NCBI RefSeq assembly: GCF_029952445.1
Contig: NZ_JAQPPK010000003.1
Coordinates: forward strand, 163,926 to 227,925
Source: Paenarthrobacter nitroguajacolicus
GTDB lineage: Bacteria > Actinomycetota > Actinomycetes > Actinomycetales > Micrococcaceae
Direction of reading: 5' to 3'
Length of the DNA stretch: 64,000 bases
Shown here: piece by piece, positions 26,128 through 34,504 of the stretch
Layout: every line of letters starts with the position of its first letter
How positions within the stretch are numbered: position 1 is the stretch's first letter
Made by a program: the position numbers and the translations under genes
Notes under the pieces: generated by a model
The model's input: only the letters and a program-made list of their open reading frames with translations
What the model was told of the DNA's origin: nothing
Database searches by the model: none

Positions 26128-26892
26128 TCAGTCGAATGTCCCGTCGATGGTAAGCCCGCCGTCTACCTTGACCACTTCGCCGTGAATGAACGATGCGTCC
26201 GGAGACAGCAGGAAAGCAATCACGGAGGCAATTTCCGATGGTTCCGCCAACCGGCCCAGCGGCGTCCGCCCCAAGAGCGAGGCTTCGCTGAGCGTGCCGT
26301 TCCGGAGGCCGCTGCGCACCATCTCGGTGTTCACGTAACCTGGAGCCACCGCATTGACACGAATCCCGTGCTTACCCCATTCGACGGCAAGTGTCCTGGT
26401 CAGGCCCAGCATTCCCGTCTTGGCCGTGGAGTAGGCGGAACGGCCGGGGAGTCCGAACGATGAGCCCACGGAAGCGATGTTCACGATCGAACCGTGGCTG
26501 GCTTTCAGCAGTGTAAAGCCGGTCTTCGCCATCAGCATGGAACCCGTCAGGTGGATGTCCAAAAGGCGCCGCCACTGAGCGATGTCCAGCTCTTCGGCGG
26601 GTTGCCGGAGGATGTTGCCGGCGCAGTTGACCAAGCCGTCCAAACTGGCGGTCTCCTGGGCCACAGAGGCAAAGAGGCCTTCCACGCTGGTCTCGTCCGC
26701 TACATCCACGCCGAAACCGAGGTGGGGTGCGTACGTTGGTGCAATGTGGTTGAGTTCCCCGGCGAGATCTTTGGCGGCCCCCTCGTGGAGGTCCGCTAGC
26801 AGTACGCGCCAGCCCTTTTCGGCCAAGGTATGCGCTGCGCGGGCGCCGATTCCTTGGGCGCCTCCGGTGATCAGGGCAGTACGTGGGTTCAT
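26128..26892 (-). CDS. Short-chain dehydrogenase/reductase
   Basis: 254-residue classical SDR: TGGAQGIGARAA, NCAGN, the active-site Ser in NIASVGS, YSTAK, and a FabG-like C-terminus ending in VVKVDGGLTIDG. The ATG at 26892 follows AAAGGAG; the long upstream frame overlaps the kinase gene. It is last in the transketolase-PfkB-SDR operon driven from element C. It probably interconverts a keto and a hydroxy group on the pathway sugar or polyol. Confidence 0.88.
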   Translation of the reverse strand: MNPRTALITGGAQGIGARAAHTLAEKGWRVLLADLHEGAAKDLAGELNHIAPTYAPHLGFGVDVADETSVEGLFASVAQETASLDGLVNCAGNILRQPAEELDIAQWRRLLDIHLTGSMLMAKTGFTLLKASHGSIVNIASVGSSFGLPGRSAYSTAKTGMLGLTRTLAVEWGKHGIRVNAVAPGYVNTEMVRSGLRNGTLSEASLLGRTPLGRLAEPSEIASVIAFLLSPDASFIHGEVVKVDGGLTIDGTFD

Positions 26893-26923
26893 GATGTGCT
26901 CCTTTGTGACATCGGGGTGCGCC

Positions 26924-28012
26924 TTAGGCCACGCCAAGGCGGAAGTCTTCTTCAGGGTCTTGGACTGACACGGCCGGCGCGCCGGAGAGGCTGCCGAGCG
27001 CCGTCGTTGTACGTGCCACGGCCAGGGCGCCCCAGGCAGCAGACCTGGCCAACGCTTTCGAGAAAGACCACGCACGGTTGCGCGGTCCGTCCGGGCCTTG
27101 AGGTTCCAAGCAGGCCTCGCTCAGGAATCCGGCCAGGGCGGCGTCTCCGGCGCCTGTTGTGTTGACCACCGGGGTCCTGGGCGCCCGGGCCCACAGAACA
27201 CCGTCGGGCCCTGATCCGATGAGTCCGTCCGCGCCCATGCTGGCCAGGACCGCCCCGACGCCGGCCCGCCGGAGCGCTTCGGCCGCGCGGACTACGTCGC
27301 CGATTGTTGTCAGTTTCCTTCCGGCAAACGCTTCGAGCTCGGGAACGTTGGGTTTGACCAGATCCACGAGCCCTGTGGCGGCCCAGCGGCACAGGTCAGG
27401 GCCGTTGACGTCCAGGCAGACCTTGGTGCCGGCAGCCCGCGCCTCACGAAGGAGCCAATCAAGATCGGCCGGTTGGCCATCCTCCGTGAGAGGCAGGGCG
27501 CCTGCGACCACAAGCCAGTCGGCATCCAATGCCAGGACCTCCCGCAGCGTCGCTTCGCAAATGGACCACCATTCCCGCAGGGGAAGAATTCCAGGGCGCT
27601 GGTTCGCATTGGTTGTGGTGCCTCGGGAGTCCACCAGCACCGTGTTAACCCGGAAAGACGTGGAAACGGGAACGGTTGCAACCGGGGCTGACACCGACTG
27701 CAGAAGTGCAGCCTTGGTCCTGTCCGCTTCGCTGGCAGGGATCACGGCCATGGTGGGGTTGCCTGCCAGCTTGAGGGTGCGCGCAACGTTAATGCCGTTG
27801 CCGCCCAAGCCCTCCTCGACGGCGGTCGCACGGTTGACGGTGCCGGGAACCAGGTCCGTGAAAAAGTACACGCGGTCAACAACGGGCGACGGCGTCAGGG
27901 TCACCACCCGCTGCTGGCGCAACCGTGATGGGGCGGGCGTAATGGGGTGGGCACCACCACGGGACCGGTAGACCAGACCGCCGCGGATGGTTCTGTGGGT
28001 GAGGCTGCTCAT
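26924..28012 (-). CDS. PfkB-family sugar kinase (1-phosphofructokinase-like)
   Basis: 362-residue ribokinase-fold kinase similar to FruK/LacC. The family start VVTLTPSPVVDRVY falls only at about residue 36, so there is a basic ~35-residue N-terminal extension. The sugar-binding EEGLGGNGINVA and the catalytic NTTGAGDAALAGF are intact. No GTG or ATG with a ribosome-binding site was found nearer the family start, so ATG 28012, 17 nt after the transketolase gene, is used. It likely phosphorylates a ketose or ketose phosphate before the transketolase step. Confidence 0.85.
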   Translation of the reverse strand: MSSLTHRTIRGGLVYRSRGGAHPITPAPSRLRQQRVVTLTPSPVVDRVYFFTDLVPGTVNRATAVEEGLGGNGINVARTLKLAGNPTMAVIPASEADRTKAALLQSVSAPVATVPVSTSFRVNTVLVDSRGTTTNANQRPGILPLREWWSICEATLREVLALDADWLVVAGALPLTEDGQPADLDWLLREARAAGTKVCLDVNGPDLCRWAATGLVDLVKPNVPELEAFAGRKLTTIGDVVRAAEALRRAGVGAVLASMGADGLIGSGPDGVLWARAPRTPVVNTTGAGDAALAGFLSEACLEPQGPDGPRNRAWSFSKALARSAAWGALAVARTTTALGSLSGAPAVSVQDPEEDFRLGVA

Positions 28013-28029
28013 GTTGTTTGCACCTGCGG

Positions 28030-28962
28030 CTAGTCGTCGGCCAGGGCGTGCCGGACCTGCTCGGCCACCCGCTGGGCTGAGAGGCCGTATTTGTCCAGCA
28101 GGTAGGCATTGGGCGCCGACTCGGACCAAGAATCCGCCAGACCCAACCGGGTGACGGTTTTTCCCAAGGTGGTGCTGGTTACCAATTCGCTTACCAGGCC
28201 GCCGAGGCCTCCTATGATGCTGTGCTCTTCGATAGTGAAGATCGGTGCTGATCCGGAGAGCGCGGACAGGAGAGCGGCTTCGTCGACGGGTTTCAGGCAG
28301 GGAACGTGAAGGACGCGGACTTCGAGTCCTTGTTCGGTCAAGAGCTCCGCGGCATCCATCACCCGTGAAGTCTGAACACCCGTGGACACCAGAATGGCGT
28401 CGCTTCCTTCGCGCAGTACGTGAACTGCTCCGGGGTTGAAGGCGTGGCCGGGATCGAAGACGTCGGCCACCGCGTCGCGGGCGAGCCGGAGATAGACCGG
28501 ACCGTCGTAGCCCGCCGCCCAGCGGATCGCTGCCTCGGCTTCAGCCGCGTCGGCAGGGGCGATGACCGTCATACCGGGCATGGCTCGCATGATCGCTAGA
28601 TCTTCGATGTCCTGGTGCGTTTTGCCGCTGCTGCCGTTGAGGAGGCCTGCATAGGAAGCCGCAATCTTCACGGGTGCACCGGTTTGGGACACGAGCATAC
28701 GGATAGGGTCCAGGGCACGGTGGGTCAGGAAGACCCCGAAAGTGGAGAGCCAGGGCCTGTAGCCAAGCGTTGATAGGCCAAAGGCCACACCTACCATGTT
28801 TTGCTCGGCGATGCCGATCTCAAAAAAGCGGTCCGGGAATGCGTCTGCGAACAGGTCGGCCTTGGTGGAGGTGGCTAGGTCGCCGTCTACCAGGACCACC
28901 CGGTTGTCGCTACGGGCAAGGTCCACCAGGGTCTGGCCCCAGACATCGCGTTGTGCTTTCAC
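28030..28962 (-). CDS. Split transketolase, C-terminal subunit
   Basis: 310-residue pyrimidine-binding plus C-terminal domain half of transketolase. The catalytic Glu is E53 in GIAEQNM. TFGVFLTHRALDPIR and the C-terminal transketolase domain starting near residue 185 are visible. It must pair with the N-terminal subunit encoded directly upstream, and its GTG start (28962) overlaps that gene's stop (GTGA). Split enzymes like this occur in catabolic loci for unusual sugars (for example apulose-4-phosphate and sulfofructose pathways), where they move a two-carbon unit to glyceraldehyde-3-phosphate. Confidence 0.92.
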   Translation of the reverse strand: MKAQRDVWGQTLVDLARSDNRVVLVDGDLATSTKADLFADAFPDRFFEIGIAEQNMVGVAFGLSTLGYRPWLSTFGVFLTHRALDPIRMLVSQTGAPVKIAASYAGLLNGSSGKTHQDIEDLAIMRAMPGMTVIAPADAAEAEAAIRWAAGYDGPVYLRLARDAVADVFDPGHAFNPGAVHVLREGSDAILVSTGVQTSRVMDAAELLTEQGLEVRVLHVPCLKPVDEAALLSALSGSAPIFTIEEHSIIGGLGGLVSELVTSTTLGKTVTRLGLADSWSESAPNAYLLDKYGLSAQRVAEQVRHALADD

Positions 28963-29852
28963 TTTGCTTCTCCTTCGAATGCCTGGCCGAGTTCAGCAGC
29001 GGCGATGGCCAGCTGTTCCGGGGTGGCAACCCCGTTGTGCCACTTGTAGGTTCCCTCAGCGAAGGAGATGCCCTTGCCCTTGGTGGTCTTTGCAAGGATC
29101 ACGGTCGGCTTGCCCGAACAGCGGGCCGCGCGGACCTGGTCGAAGGCTGCCTGGATCTCATTGAATTCGTGTCCGTTGATGCTGACCACGTTCCACCCGA
29201 AACCATCGAAAACGCCCTCAAGGTCCACCCCTGCCCAGGGGTTTGAGCGGTCAAAGCGGTCGCCGTCCTCCGTGACGGGCCACCCGTATTGCTGGAGCCC
29301 GTTCAAGTCGATGATTGCGGTGAGGTTATCCAGCTTGAAGCGCCGGGCTGTGTGGACTGCCTCCCAAACCATTCCTTCTTCCAGCTCTCCGTCGCCCAGC
29401 ATGACCCAGGTGTGGAATCCGGCCCCGAGCTGCTTGGCCGCCATAGCTATCCCTGCCCCCGCCGAAAGGCCCTGGCCCAGCGACCCGCTGGACGAGTCGA
29501 CCCCCGGTGTCAGTTTCATGTCCGGGTGCCCTTGGAGCCGGGAACCGCCCTGATCGAATGTGGCCAGTTCCTCCAGAGGGAAGTAACCCCGCAGGGCCAG
29601 TACGGCGTAGAGGCCGATCGCGCAATGTCCTTTCGAGAGGATGAAGCGGTCCCTCGCGGGATCCTGCGGTTGTTGGGGGTCGATGGCGAGCTCATTGAAG
29701 TAGAGCGACACCAGCAGGTCCATGGCGGAGAGTGGGCCGCCGATGTGACCGGCCTTGGATTTGGCGACGGTTTCGACGACATGCCAGCGGCCGGCGGCTG
29801 CCAGTTGCTGGAGTTCGGCCGTGCTGGTCCGGGTTGCGTTTGTGTTTGACAT
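28959..29852 (-). CDS. Split transketolase, N-terminal subunit
   Basis: 297-residue thiamine-diphosphate-binding half of transketolase. The ThDP/Mg motif starts GDGELEEG (153-160) and ends in IIDLN. SKGHC (H76) and GSLGQGLS are conserved. The ATG at 29852 begins the operon TK-N, TK-C, PfkB kinase, SDR, and regulon element C lies 44-80 nt upstream of it. A normal one-chain housekeeping transketolase would be near 700 residues, so this is a dedicated catabolic enzyme. Confidence 0.92.
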   Translation of the reverse strand: MSNTNATRTSTAELQQLAAAGRWHVVETVAKSKAGHIGGPLSAMDLLVSLYFNELAIDPQQPQDPARDRFILSKGHCAIGLYAVLALRGYFPLEELATFDQGGSRLQGHPDMKLTPGVDSSSGSLGQGLSAGAGIAMAAKQLGAGFHTWVMLGDGELEEGMVWEAVHTARRFKLDNLTAIIDLNGLQQYGWPVTEDGDRFDRSNPWAGVDLEGVFDGFGWNVVSINGHEFNEIQAAFDQVRAARCSGKPTVILAKTTKGKGISFAEGTYKWHNGVATPEQLAIAAAELGQAFEGEAK

Positions 29853-29895
29853 GACTTGTCCTCGTTGATCGTGTCAGCAGGTCTGTACTCAATTA

Positions 29896-29932
29896 TTATC
29901 GTGAAACGGACTACATGTCCATAAAATGATAA
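29896..29932. promoter_or_regulatory. Regulon element C (IclR-type operator candidate)
   Basis: TTATC (29896-29900), GGAC (29908-29911), TGTCC (29916-29920) and GATAA (29928-29932). It is the best-matching copy together with D. It fills the gap between the stop of the dehydrogenase at 29935 and the transketolase start, showing that the transketolase operon has its own promoter. Confidence 0.8.
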
Positions 29933-29934
29933 AA

Positions 29935-30966
29935 CTAGTTACTCTTGATGAGGACCTTGACGGCACCCGAGCCGGAACGCGCCTCTGCGAAGGCGTGCGC
30001 TACGTCGGCAAGCGCATACTCCGAGACGGGAATGTCGGCCAAGGGCAGCGCGCCGCGGCTGATCAGCTGGACGGCTCCGGCGAAATCCTCGGGTTCATAG
30101 ACACGCACCCCGATGATTTCCTGCTCGGCGAAAGCCAGTTCGCGCAGGTCCACCTCCTCCGGGCCGTGATGAACGGCCACAATGACAATCCGACCCCGGA
30201 CGGGTGCCACTTCGGTGAGGCGCGGGGTGACGCTCCGGTGGCCCGCGCAGTCGAAAACGACGTCGGTGCTGCCGTCGTTATGCAAGCGGGCTACGGGCGC
30301 CTGGTCGGGGGTAAGGGCGGTGAGCCCGAGCGACTCGACCACTTGCCGGCGTCGTTCGCTCGGTTCGACTATGCCAACCACCACGGCGCCCGCGTGCCGC
30401 GCGACCAGTGCGACCAGAATCCCGATCGGTCCTGCGCCGAAGATCAGTACGCGATCCTGGGTGGCAACCCGCGCCCGATGCACAGCGTGCACGGCCACCG
30501 CGAGCGGCTCTGCGAGGGCGGCCTCCCTAGCGGGAACCGGGCCTGCAAAGGGTGTGATGTTCGAAATTGGCACTGCCATGAGTTCTGTCATCGATCCTGG
30601 AGCATCAATGCCCAGTAGCCTCAGGTTCCGGCACGCGTGGGGAAGTTCCATCGCGCAGGCTCCGCAGTTGCCGCATGGCAGGAGGGGGTTGACTGCCACC
30701 ATGGTGCCTGCCGGCAGGCCGCTGCCACCAGGCTGCTCGATGATCCCGGTCATCTCGTGTCCCATGACCAGGGGCAGTGCAACGCGGGGATGTGCGCCAT
30801 CGACAATCGGAAAGTCTGATCCGCAGATGCCTGTGTAGGTGATGCGGACCAAGGCCTCGTCGGGTCCTGGTTCTGGTGGCGACACAGGCTGAATGGCAAA
30901 TTGACCCGGTCCTGTGAGAACTGCCGCACGGCTTTTTGTGGCTGCGGGACTGGTGATGGTGGACAT
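29935..30966 (-). CDS. Zinc-dependent alcohol dehydrogenase
   Basis: 343-residue MDR dehydrogenase. The catalytic zinc residues are in TGICGSDF and MGHEMTG. The structural zinc loop PCGNCGACAMELPHAC is complete, and the coenzyme motif is IFGAGPIGILVAL. It resembles polyol (sorbitol, xylitol, threonine-type) dehydrogenases. The ATG at 30966 follows AAAGGAG. It is divergent from the IclR pair, with regulon element D between them. Read-through into the transketolase operon is possible as no terminator separates them. Confidence 0.87.
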   Translation of the reverse strand: MSTITSPAATKSRAAVLTGPGQFAIQPVSPPEPGPDEALVRITYTGICGSDFPIVDGAHPRVALPLVMGHEMTGIIEQPGGSGLPAGTMVAVNPLLPCGNCGACAMELPHACRNLRLLGIDAPGSMTELMAVPISNITPFAGPVPAREAALAEPLAVAVHAVHRARVATQDRVLIFGAGPIGILVALVARHAGAVVVGIVEPSERRRQVVESLGLTALTPDQAPVARLHNDGSTDVVFDCAGHRSVTPRLTEVAPVRGRIVIVAVHHGPEEVDLRELAFAEQEIIGVRVYEPEDFAGAVQLISRGALPLADIPVSEYALADVAHAFAEARSGSGAVKVLIKSN

Positions 30967-31011
30967 TGCAACTCCTTTTGCGGGGGCGGCTTGGGGTGAC
31001 GGTATTCTAAA

Positions 31012-31048
31012 TTATCAGTCACCAAACATTGTGTCCATCATGCGATAA
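31012..31048. promoter_or_regulatory. Regulon element D (IclR-type operator candidate)
   Basis: TTATC (31012-31016), AAC (31025-31027), TGTCC (31032-31036) and GATAA (31044-31048), with identical spacing to the other copies. It lies between the dehydrogenase and the first iclR gene, a position that fits autoregulation. Confidence 0.78.
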
Positions 31049-31134
31049 ATTGAGAAGATCACCGTGCTTGCGTCGCGGGGCGCGCCTTCCGTATCGTGAG
31101 TCATGGTCTTTGTCCGCTACGTGAGAGGTTTCCA

Positions 31135-31944
31135 ATGTCGGAAGCAACAGACCCAACTGGTGGAATGAACCTCGTCACCAAGTCGGCCGCTGTGCTCCAG
31201 GCGATCGCCGACGCCGGTGAACTTACGGTGGGCGAGCTGGCGGAACGCACCGGCGAACCAGCGAGTTCGTTGTACAGGCTGCTGTCGACGCTCCAGGCAA
31301 TCGGTTGGGTTGAGGATGGCTCGCGTCGTGGAAAAACGCGGCTAGGCATCGATTTCATTCGCCTGGGGGCCAAACTCGAAGCCCAACTGGATTTGCGGGA
31401 GCTGGCACGTCCCGAGCTCGAAAAGCTGCACGCGGCGACGGGCCAGACGGCATTCCTCTGTATCCGCAGGGACCTTCGGGCAGTGTGCATCGACAGGATC
31501 GACGGCCTTGACGTGCAGATCCACAATCTCAGGTTGGGTGAATCCATGCCCTTGGGACAGGGTGCAGCGCCCAGGGCCATCCTGGCGTTTGAATCGGATG
31601 AACTGGTGGAGCGTTACTTGCGGGAGCTTCCCGAAGACGAATTCTTCGGACCTGTGGCGAAGAACGCCGACGATCTCCGCCGCCGTCTTAAAGAAACAGC
31701 GGCCGACGGCGTCGCCGTTGCCCACAGCGACTGGGGCCAGGGAATCGGCGGCGTTGGAGCTCCGATCTTTAACCACGCCGATGAGGTTGTCGGGGCCTTA
31801 TCCATCAGTGGCCAAACCCACAGGTTGTTTCACACCGGATACGACCCGGTGGAAATGGTCGTGTCAGCCGCCGCGGCGGTCAGCCGCGCACTGGGAGCTA
31901 CCAGCAGGTCACACCTCCCCGCCAAAGAAAGTGTGCGCGCCTGA
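31135..31944 (+). CDS. IclR-family transcriptional regulator (first of pair)
   Basis: 269-residue IclR regulator with an N-terminal winged HTH (about residues 10-70, LTVGELAERTGEPASSLYRLLSTLQ) and a C-terminal effector-binding domain (about 85-250, CIRRDLRAVCIDRIDG and GQGAAPRAILAF). The ATG at 31135 follows GAGAGG. It overlaps the next iclR gene by one base (TGATG). IclR proteins bind as dimers of dimers to long symmetric sites, so it is a prime candidate for binding elements A-D. The effector is probably the substrate or an intermediate of the neighbouring genes. Confidence 0.9.
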   Translation: MSEATDPTGGMNLVTKSAAVLQAIADAGELTVGELAERTGEPASSLYRLLSTLQAIGWVEDGSRRGKTRLGIDFIRLGAKLEAQLDLRELARPELEKLHAATGQTAFLCIRRDLRAVCIDRIDGLDVQIHNLRLGESMPLGQGAAPRAILAFESDELVERYLRELPEDEFFGPVAKNADDLRRRLKETAADGVAVAHSDWGQGIGGVGAPIFNHADEVVGALSISGQTHRLFHTGYDPVEMVVSAAAAVSRALGATSRSHLPAKESVRA

Positions 31945-32684
31945 TGTCTTCCAAGCCCATAAAAGTCATGGCCAACAGTGCCGATCTGCTGAATGCACTG
32001 GCAGATAAAGGACCCTTGGGCGTCGCGGACATTGCCGATGCCATCTCCATGCCGCGGCCCAGCGTCTACCGTCTCCTGGATGCGCTGGCCCACGTAGGCC
32101 TCATCACGGTGCGGCAGGACGGGCGCGCCCAACTTGGCACCGGGATCCTTCACCTCGCCTCCGCGGCCCTCAGTGGAATTCCGGAAGTCGCGGCGGCACG
32201 CACCGCGATGCAGCGGCTCAACGACCTGACCGGCCAAACCGTTTACCTCTGTGCCCTCCGGGACAGGCGCGTAGTTTGCCTGGACTGGGTCGAGGGCACC
32301 AAGGTCACCCTGATGTTGCTCAAGCCTGGCGAAAGCCTCCCGCCCCATGCCGGTGCGACGTCCAGGGCGATACTGGCTTACGACGAATCCCTTCGGAGCA
32401 AGGTTTTGGAGGCTGCGCCATTCCGGGAATTCACACCCCAAACACTCACCAGTGCCAAGCAACTGGAAGACGATGCCGCTCGGATCCGTGAGCGTGGCTA
32501 CAGCGTTTCCGACCAGGACGTGACCGTTGGTGTTGCCGCGCTGGGTGTGCCGTTGTTCGACTCGAACGGCCTCCTGCGGGGAGCCCTCTCCGTGGCCGGG
32601 CTGCGGGACGACGTTTTGCCTCACCAGGCTGAGTTTGCCGTCCTGCTGCGTGAAGCAGCGGACGAAGTCTCGGCGAGGCTCTAG
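31944..32684 (+). CDS. IclR-family transcriptional regulator (second of pair)
   Basis: 246-residue IclR regulator: HTH LGVADIADAISMPRPSVYRLLDAL near residues 25-48, and an effector domain with CALRDRRVVCLDWVEG and PPHAGATSRAILAY. It aligns along its length with the preceding protein, so the pair looks like an old tandem duplication. Translation is coupled through the TGATG overlap. Two IclRs in one transcript may form heteromers or respond to different effectors. Its 3' end overlaps the convergent NTF2-like gene by 4 nt. Confidence 0.9.
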   Translation: MSSKPIKVMANSADLLNALADKGPLGVADIADAISMPRPSVYRLLDALAHVGLITVRQDGRAQLGTGILHLASAALSGIPEVAAARTAMQRLNDLTGQTVYLCALRDRRVVCLDWVEGTKVTLMLLKPGESLPPHAGATSRAILAYDESLRSKVLEAAPFREFTPQTLTSAKQLEDDAARIRERGYSVSDQDVTVGVAALGVPLFDSNGLLRGALSVAGLRDDVLPHQAEFAVLLREAADEVSARL

Positions 32685-33079
32685 CCGCCAACGGTATCCG
32701 CGTGCCGGTGCACGACCTTCCACTGGTCGTGTTCGCGCCTGTAGACCTGGGTAGCCCGCAGCACATAGCTGCGGGCTTCGCCGTTAACAGAGGTTGTGGT
32801 GTGCTCCAGACCGACGGTGTAGGCCAGGTCACCAACGACGTCATAACTCTGGAGCTCGAACTCGTAGGACACAAAGTCTGAGAAGCTCTCCGCCAAATGC
32901 TTGAAGAGGTCGTTCAAGGCGAGCTGTCCCAGGGCATTCCTCCACGCACCCAGCACGCTGACGGGCTCGTTGCGCGACCAGATGGCGCGGCGGGGTTCCG
33001 GATCGCCGCTATGAAGGGCGATCTCCGCGTGACGGAGATCGGACGTCACCCAGGCCAGGAAATCTTCACGGTCGGTCAT
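32681..33079 (-). CDS. NTF2-like (SnoaL/DUF4440-type) protein
   Basis: 132-residue protein of the NTF2-like fold: an N-terminal helix pair, then YEFELQSYDVVGDLAYTVGLEHTT and a final strand RREHDQWKVVHRHADTVGG, the usual ending of SnoaL-like ketosteroid-isomerase relatives. There is no signal peptide. It faces the iclR pair and overlaps its end. The function is unknown; members act as small-molecule isomerases, hydrolases or binding subunits. Single-gene unit. Confidence 0.72.
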   Translation of the reverse strand: MTDREDFLAWVTSDLRHAEIALHSGDPEPRRAIWSRNEPVSVLGAWRNALGQLALNDLFKHLAESFSDFVSYEFELQSYDVVGDLAYTVGLEHTTTSVNGEARSYVLRATQVYRREHDQWKVVHRHADTVGG

Positions 33080-33155
33080 ACCGACAGTATGCGCTCGCGC
33101 CGCATGGATGTGGCCGGTTCTTTTCGGGGAGGCTGTTCCTGGAGCGACTTGCGGG

Positions 33156-33578
33156 CTAGTGGTTGCCTTGGACGCCTGACCGGTTCCAACTGACCACCAC
33201 CCGGGAGGCGCCTTCTTCAGTCCGCTCGATGTTCGTCACGATTTCCGCGTCGGTTGCGCCCATGTTCCGGATCTGCTGCTTGTAATCCTCGATGCGGGCC
33301 GCCAGGGACTCTTCGGTCCATTCGCCCGGCCGCATGCGGGTGGAGATTTCCACGGGCTCGGTGGGAACTACGAGCTCCTGGGGCTGGACGTCATCCGGGA
33401 CGCTCTCGGTGGGACGTACAGGTTCTCCCTCGGGGGCCAGTATCCGCCAGGCAAAAGCGCCTCCGGCGATGCCGGCCAAGAGCCCTGCGAAGACCAACCA
33501 GGCGGCGCGGCCGCGCTTGGGGCGCGCGTCCACTCTTGGCTTCAGGCGCTTCGATGTACTTGCAGTTCGTCGTGCCAT
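33156..33578 (-). CDS. Conserved hypothetical single-pass membrane protein
   Basis: 140 residues. It has a basic N-terminus (about 1-24), one transmembrane helix (about 25-45, AAWLVFAGLLAGIAGGAFAW), a Pro/Glu-rich spacer and an outside alpha/beta segment with MRPGEWTEESLAARIEDYKQQI. I do not recognise a named family. Topology suggests a cell-surface anchored domain. The ATG at 33578 is the only reasonable start. The 238-nt stretch from 33579 to the next gene at 33817 shows no gene or clear signal. Confidence 0.65.
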   Translation of the reverse strand: MARRTASTSKRLKPRVDARPKRGRAAWLVFAGLLAGIAGGAFAWRILAPEGEPVRPTESVPDDVQPQELVVPTEPVEISTRMRPGEWTEESLAARIEDYKQQIRNMGATDAEIVTNIERTEEGASRVVVSWNRSGVQGNH

Positions 33579-33816
33579 GGGAAGAATCGCCTTCCAGTTT
33601 GTTTGCCGTACGTCAGCCGGTGCTTTCCTAGCTTGCCACAGTATCGCCGCACCTGCGGGTGGTTTGGCCGTAGCGGGGCCAGGGAAGCGAGCCTGTGGCT
33701 ACTCTGCATAAACAGTCAGATAATGAAGGCAGGGCACGGCAAGCAGGGTACGTGCCAACGGATGAGCGGTGGACGCCGAAGGGCGCCGTGGACTCGTGGG
33801 ATGAGGAATGATTCCG

Positions 33817-34131
33817 ATGTCGTTATCGGAGGAAGAGCGCAGAAGCCTCGAAGAGCTCGAGCGTGGCCTTGCCGCGACGGATCCCGATCTGGATTTGCAG
33901 TTGAAGTCCGGCCGGCTGCGCGGGACCGCAGCCCGGATGATCATTGGCGGCCTGGCATTGCTTGTTGGCTTCGCATTGGTGATCGCCGGAATCATTACCC
34001 AGATCCTGATAGTGGGTGTTGCCGGGTTCCTTGTTGCCGGAGGAGGCGCTTACCTGCTCCTGAGCAGACTGGTGCTTAGGCGCCGTCTTCGCCGGTACGG
34101 GCAGGACGGTCCGGATTCTCCGGGTGGCTGA
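33817..34131 (+). CDS. DUF3040-family membrane protein
   Basis: 104 residues from ATG 33817. The frame opens three codons earlier at 33808, but MSLSEEERRSLEELERGL is the usual DUF3040 start, and GAGG lies 10 nt before this ATG. It has an amphipathic N-terminal helix, two adjacent transmembrane helices (about 40-62 and 64-82) and a basic end. The family is actinobacterial and of unknown function. The 3' end overlaps the convergent gene by 56 nt. Confidence 0.78.
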   Translation: MSLSEEERRSLEELERGLAATDPDLDLQLKSGRLRGTAARMIIGGLALLVGFALVIAGIITQILIVGVAGFLVAGGGAYLLLSRLVLRRRLRRYGQDGPDSPGG

Positions 34132-34504
34132 CGGGGGAGGGTTCGCCGGAGGGAACCATCATCCGCCAGGCAAGTACCGCTCCGGCAATAAGTCCCGCCG
34201 CCGCGATCAGAGCCACCCAGGCCGCGCCACCGGAACCGCTTTTCGGCGAGCTGCGCCGAAGCGCCCGGGTAGCCCGTTTCACTGCCGCCTCGGCTGACCG
34301 CCGGGCCTCTTTGGCCGTCCTCTGGTTGCCGGTCAGAGTCAGTATCACGCCGTGCACCACCGACGGGACGTCTGCATGGTTGATCCTGGCCAAGGCCCAC
34401 CGCACCACGGCATCGGTCTGTGAGCTGGTTCCCTCTGCTGCGTGGTTTACCCATTCCTGGGAAAGATCCTGGGTCGCTGCAAAGATATTCTGCGGTTTGT
34501 ACAT
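34076..34504 (-). CDS. Hypothetical protein with one transmembrane helix
   Basis: 142 residues. The N-terminal half is helical and polar (MYKPQNIFAATQDLSQEWVN), and a basic region follows (KRATRALRRSS). One membrane helix lies near residues 97-115. A short Pro-rich tail ends with GEDGA. The C-terminal half resembles in layout the membrane protein at 33156-33578 (helix, then WRMMVPSGEPSPV versus WRILAPEGEPVRP), suggesting related anchors. Function unknown. The 56-nt overlap with the DUF3040 gene makes one of the two ends slightly uncertain. Confidence 0.6.
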   Translation of the reverse strand: MYKPQNIFAATQDLSQEWVNHAAEGTSSQTDAVVRWALARINHADVPSVVHGVILTLTGNQRTAKEARRSAEAAVKRATRALRRSSPKSGSGGAAWVALIAAAGLIAGAVLAWRMMVPSGEPSPVSHPENPDRPARTGEDGA

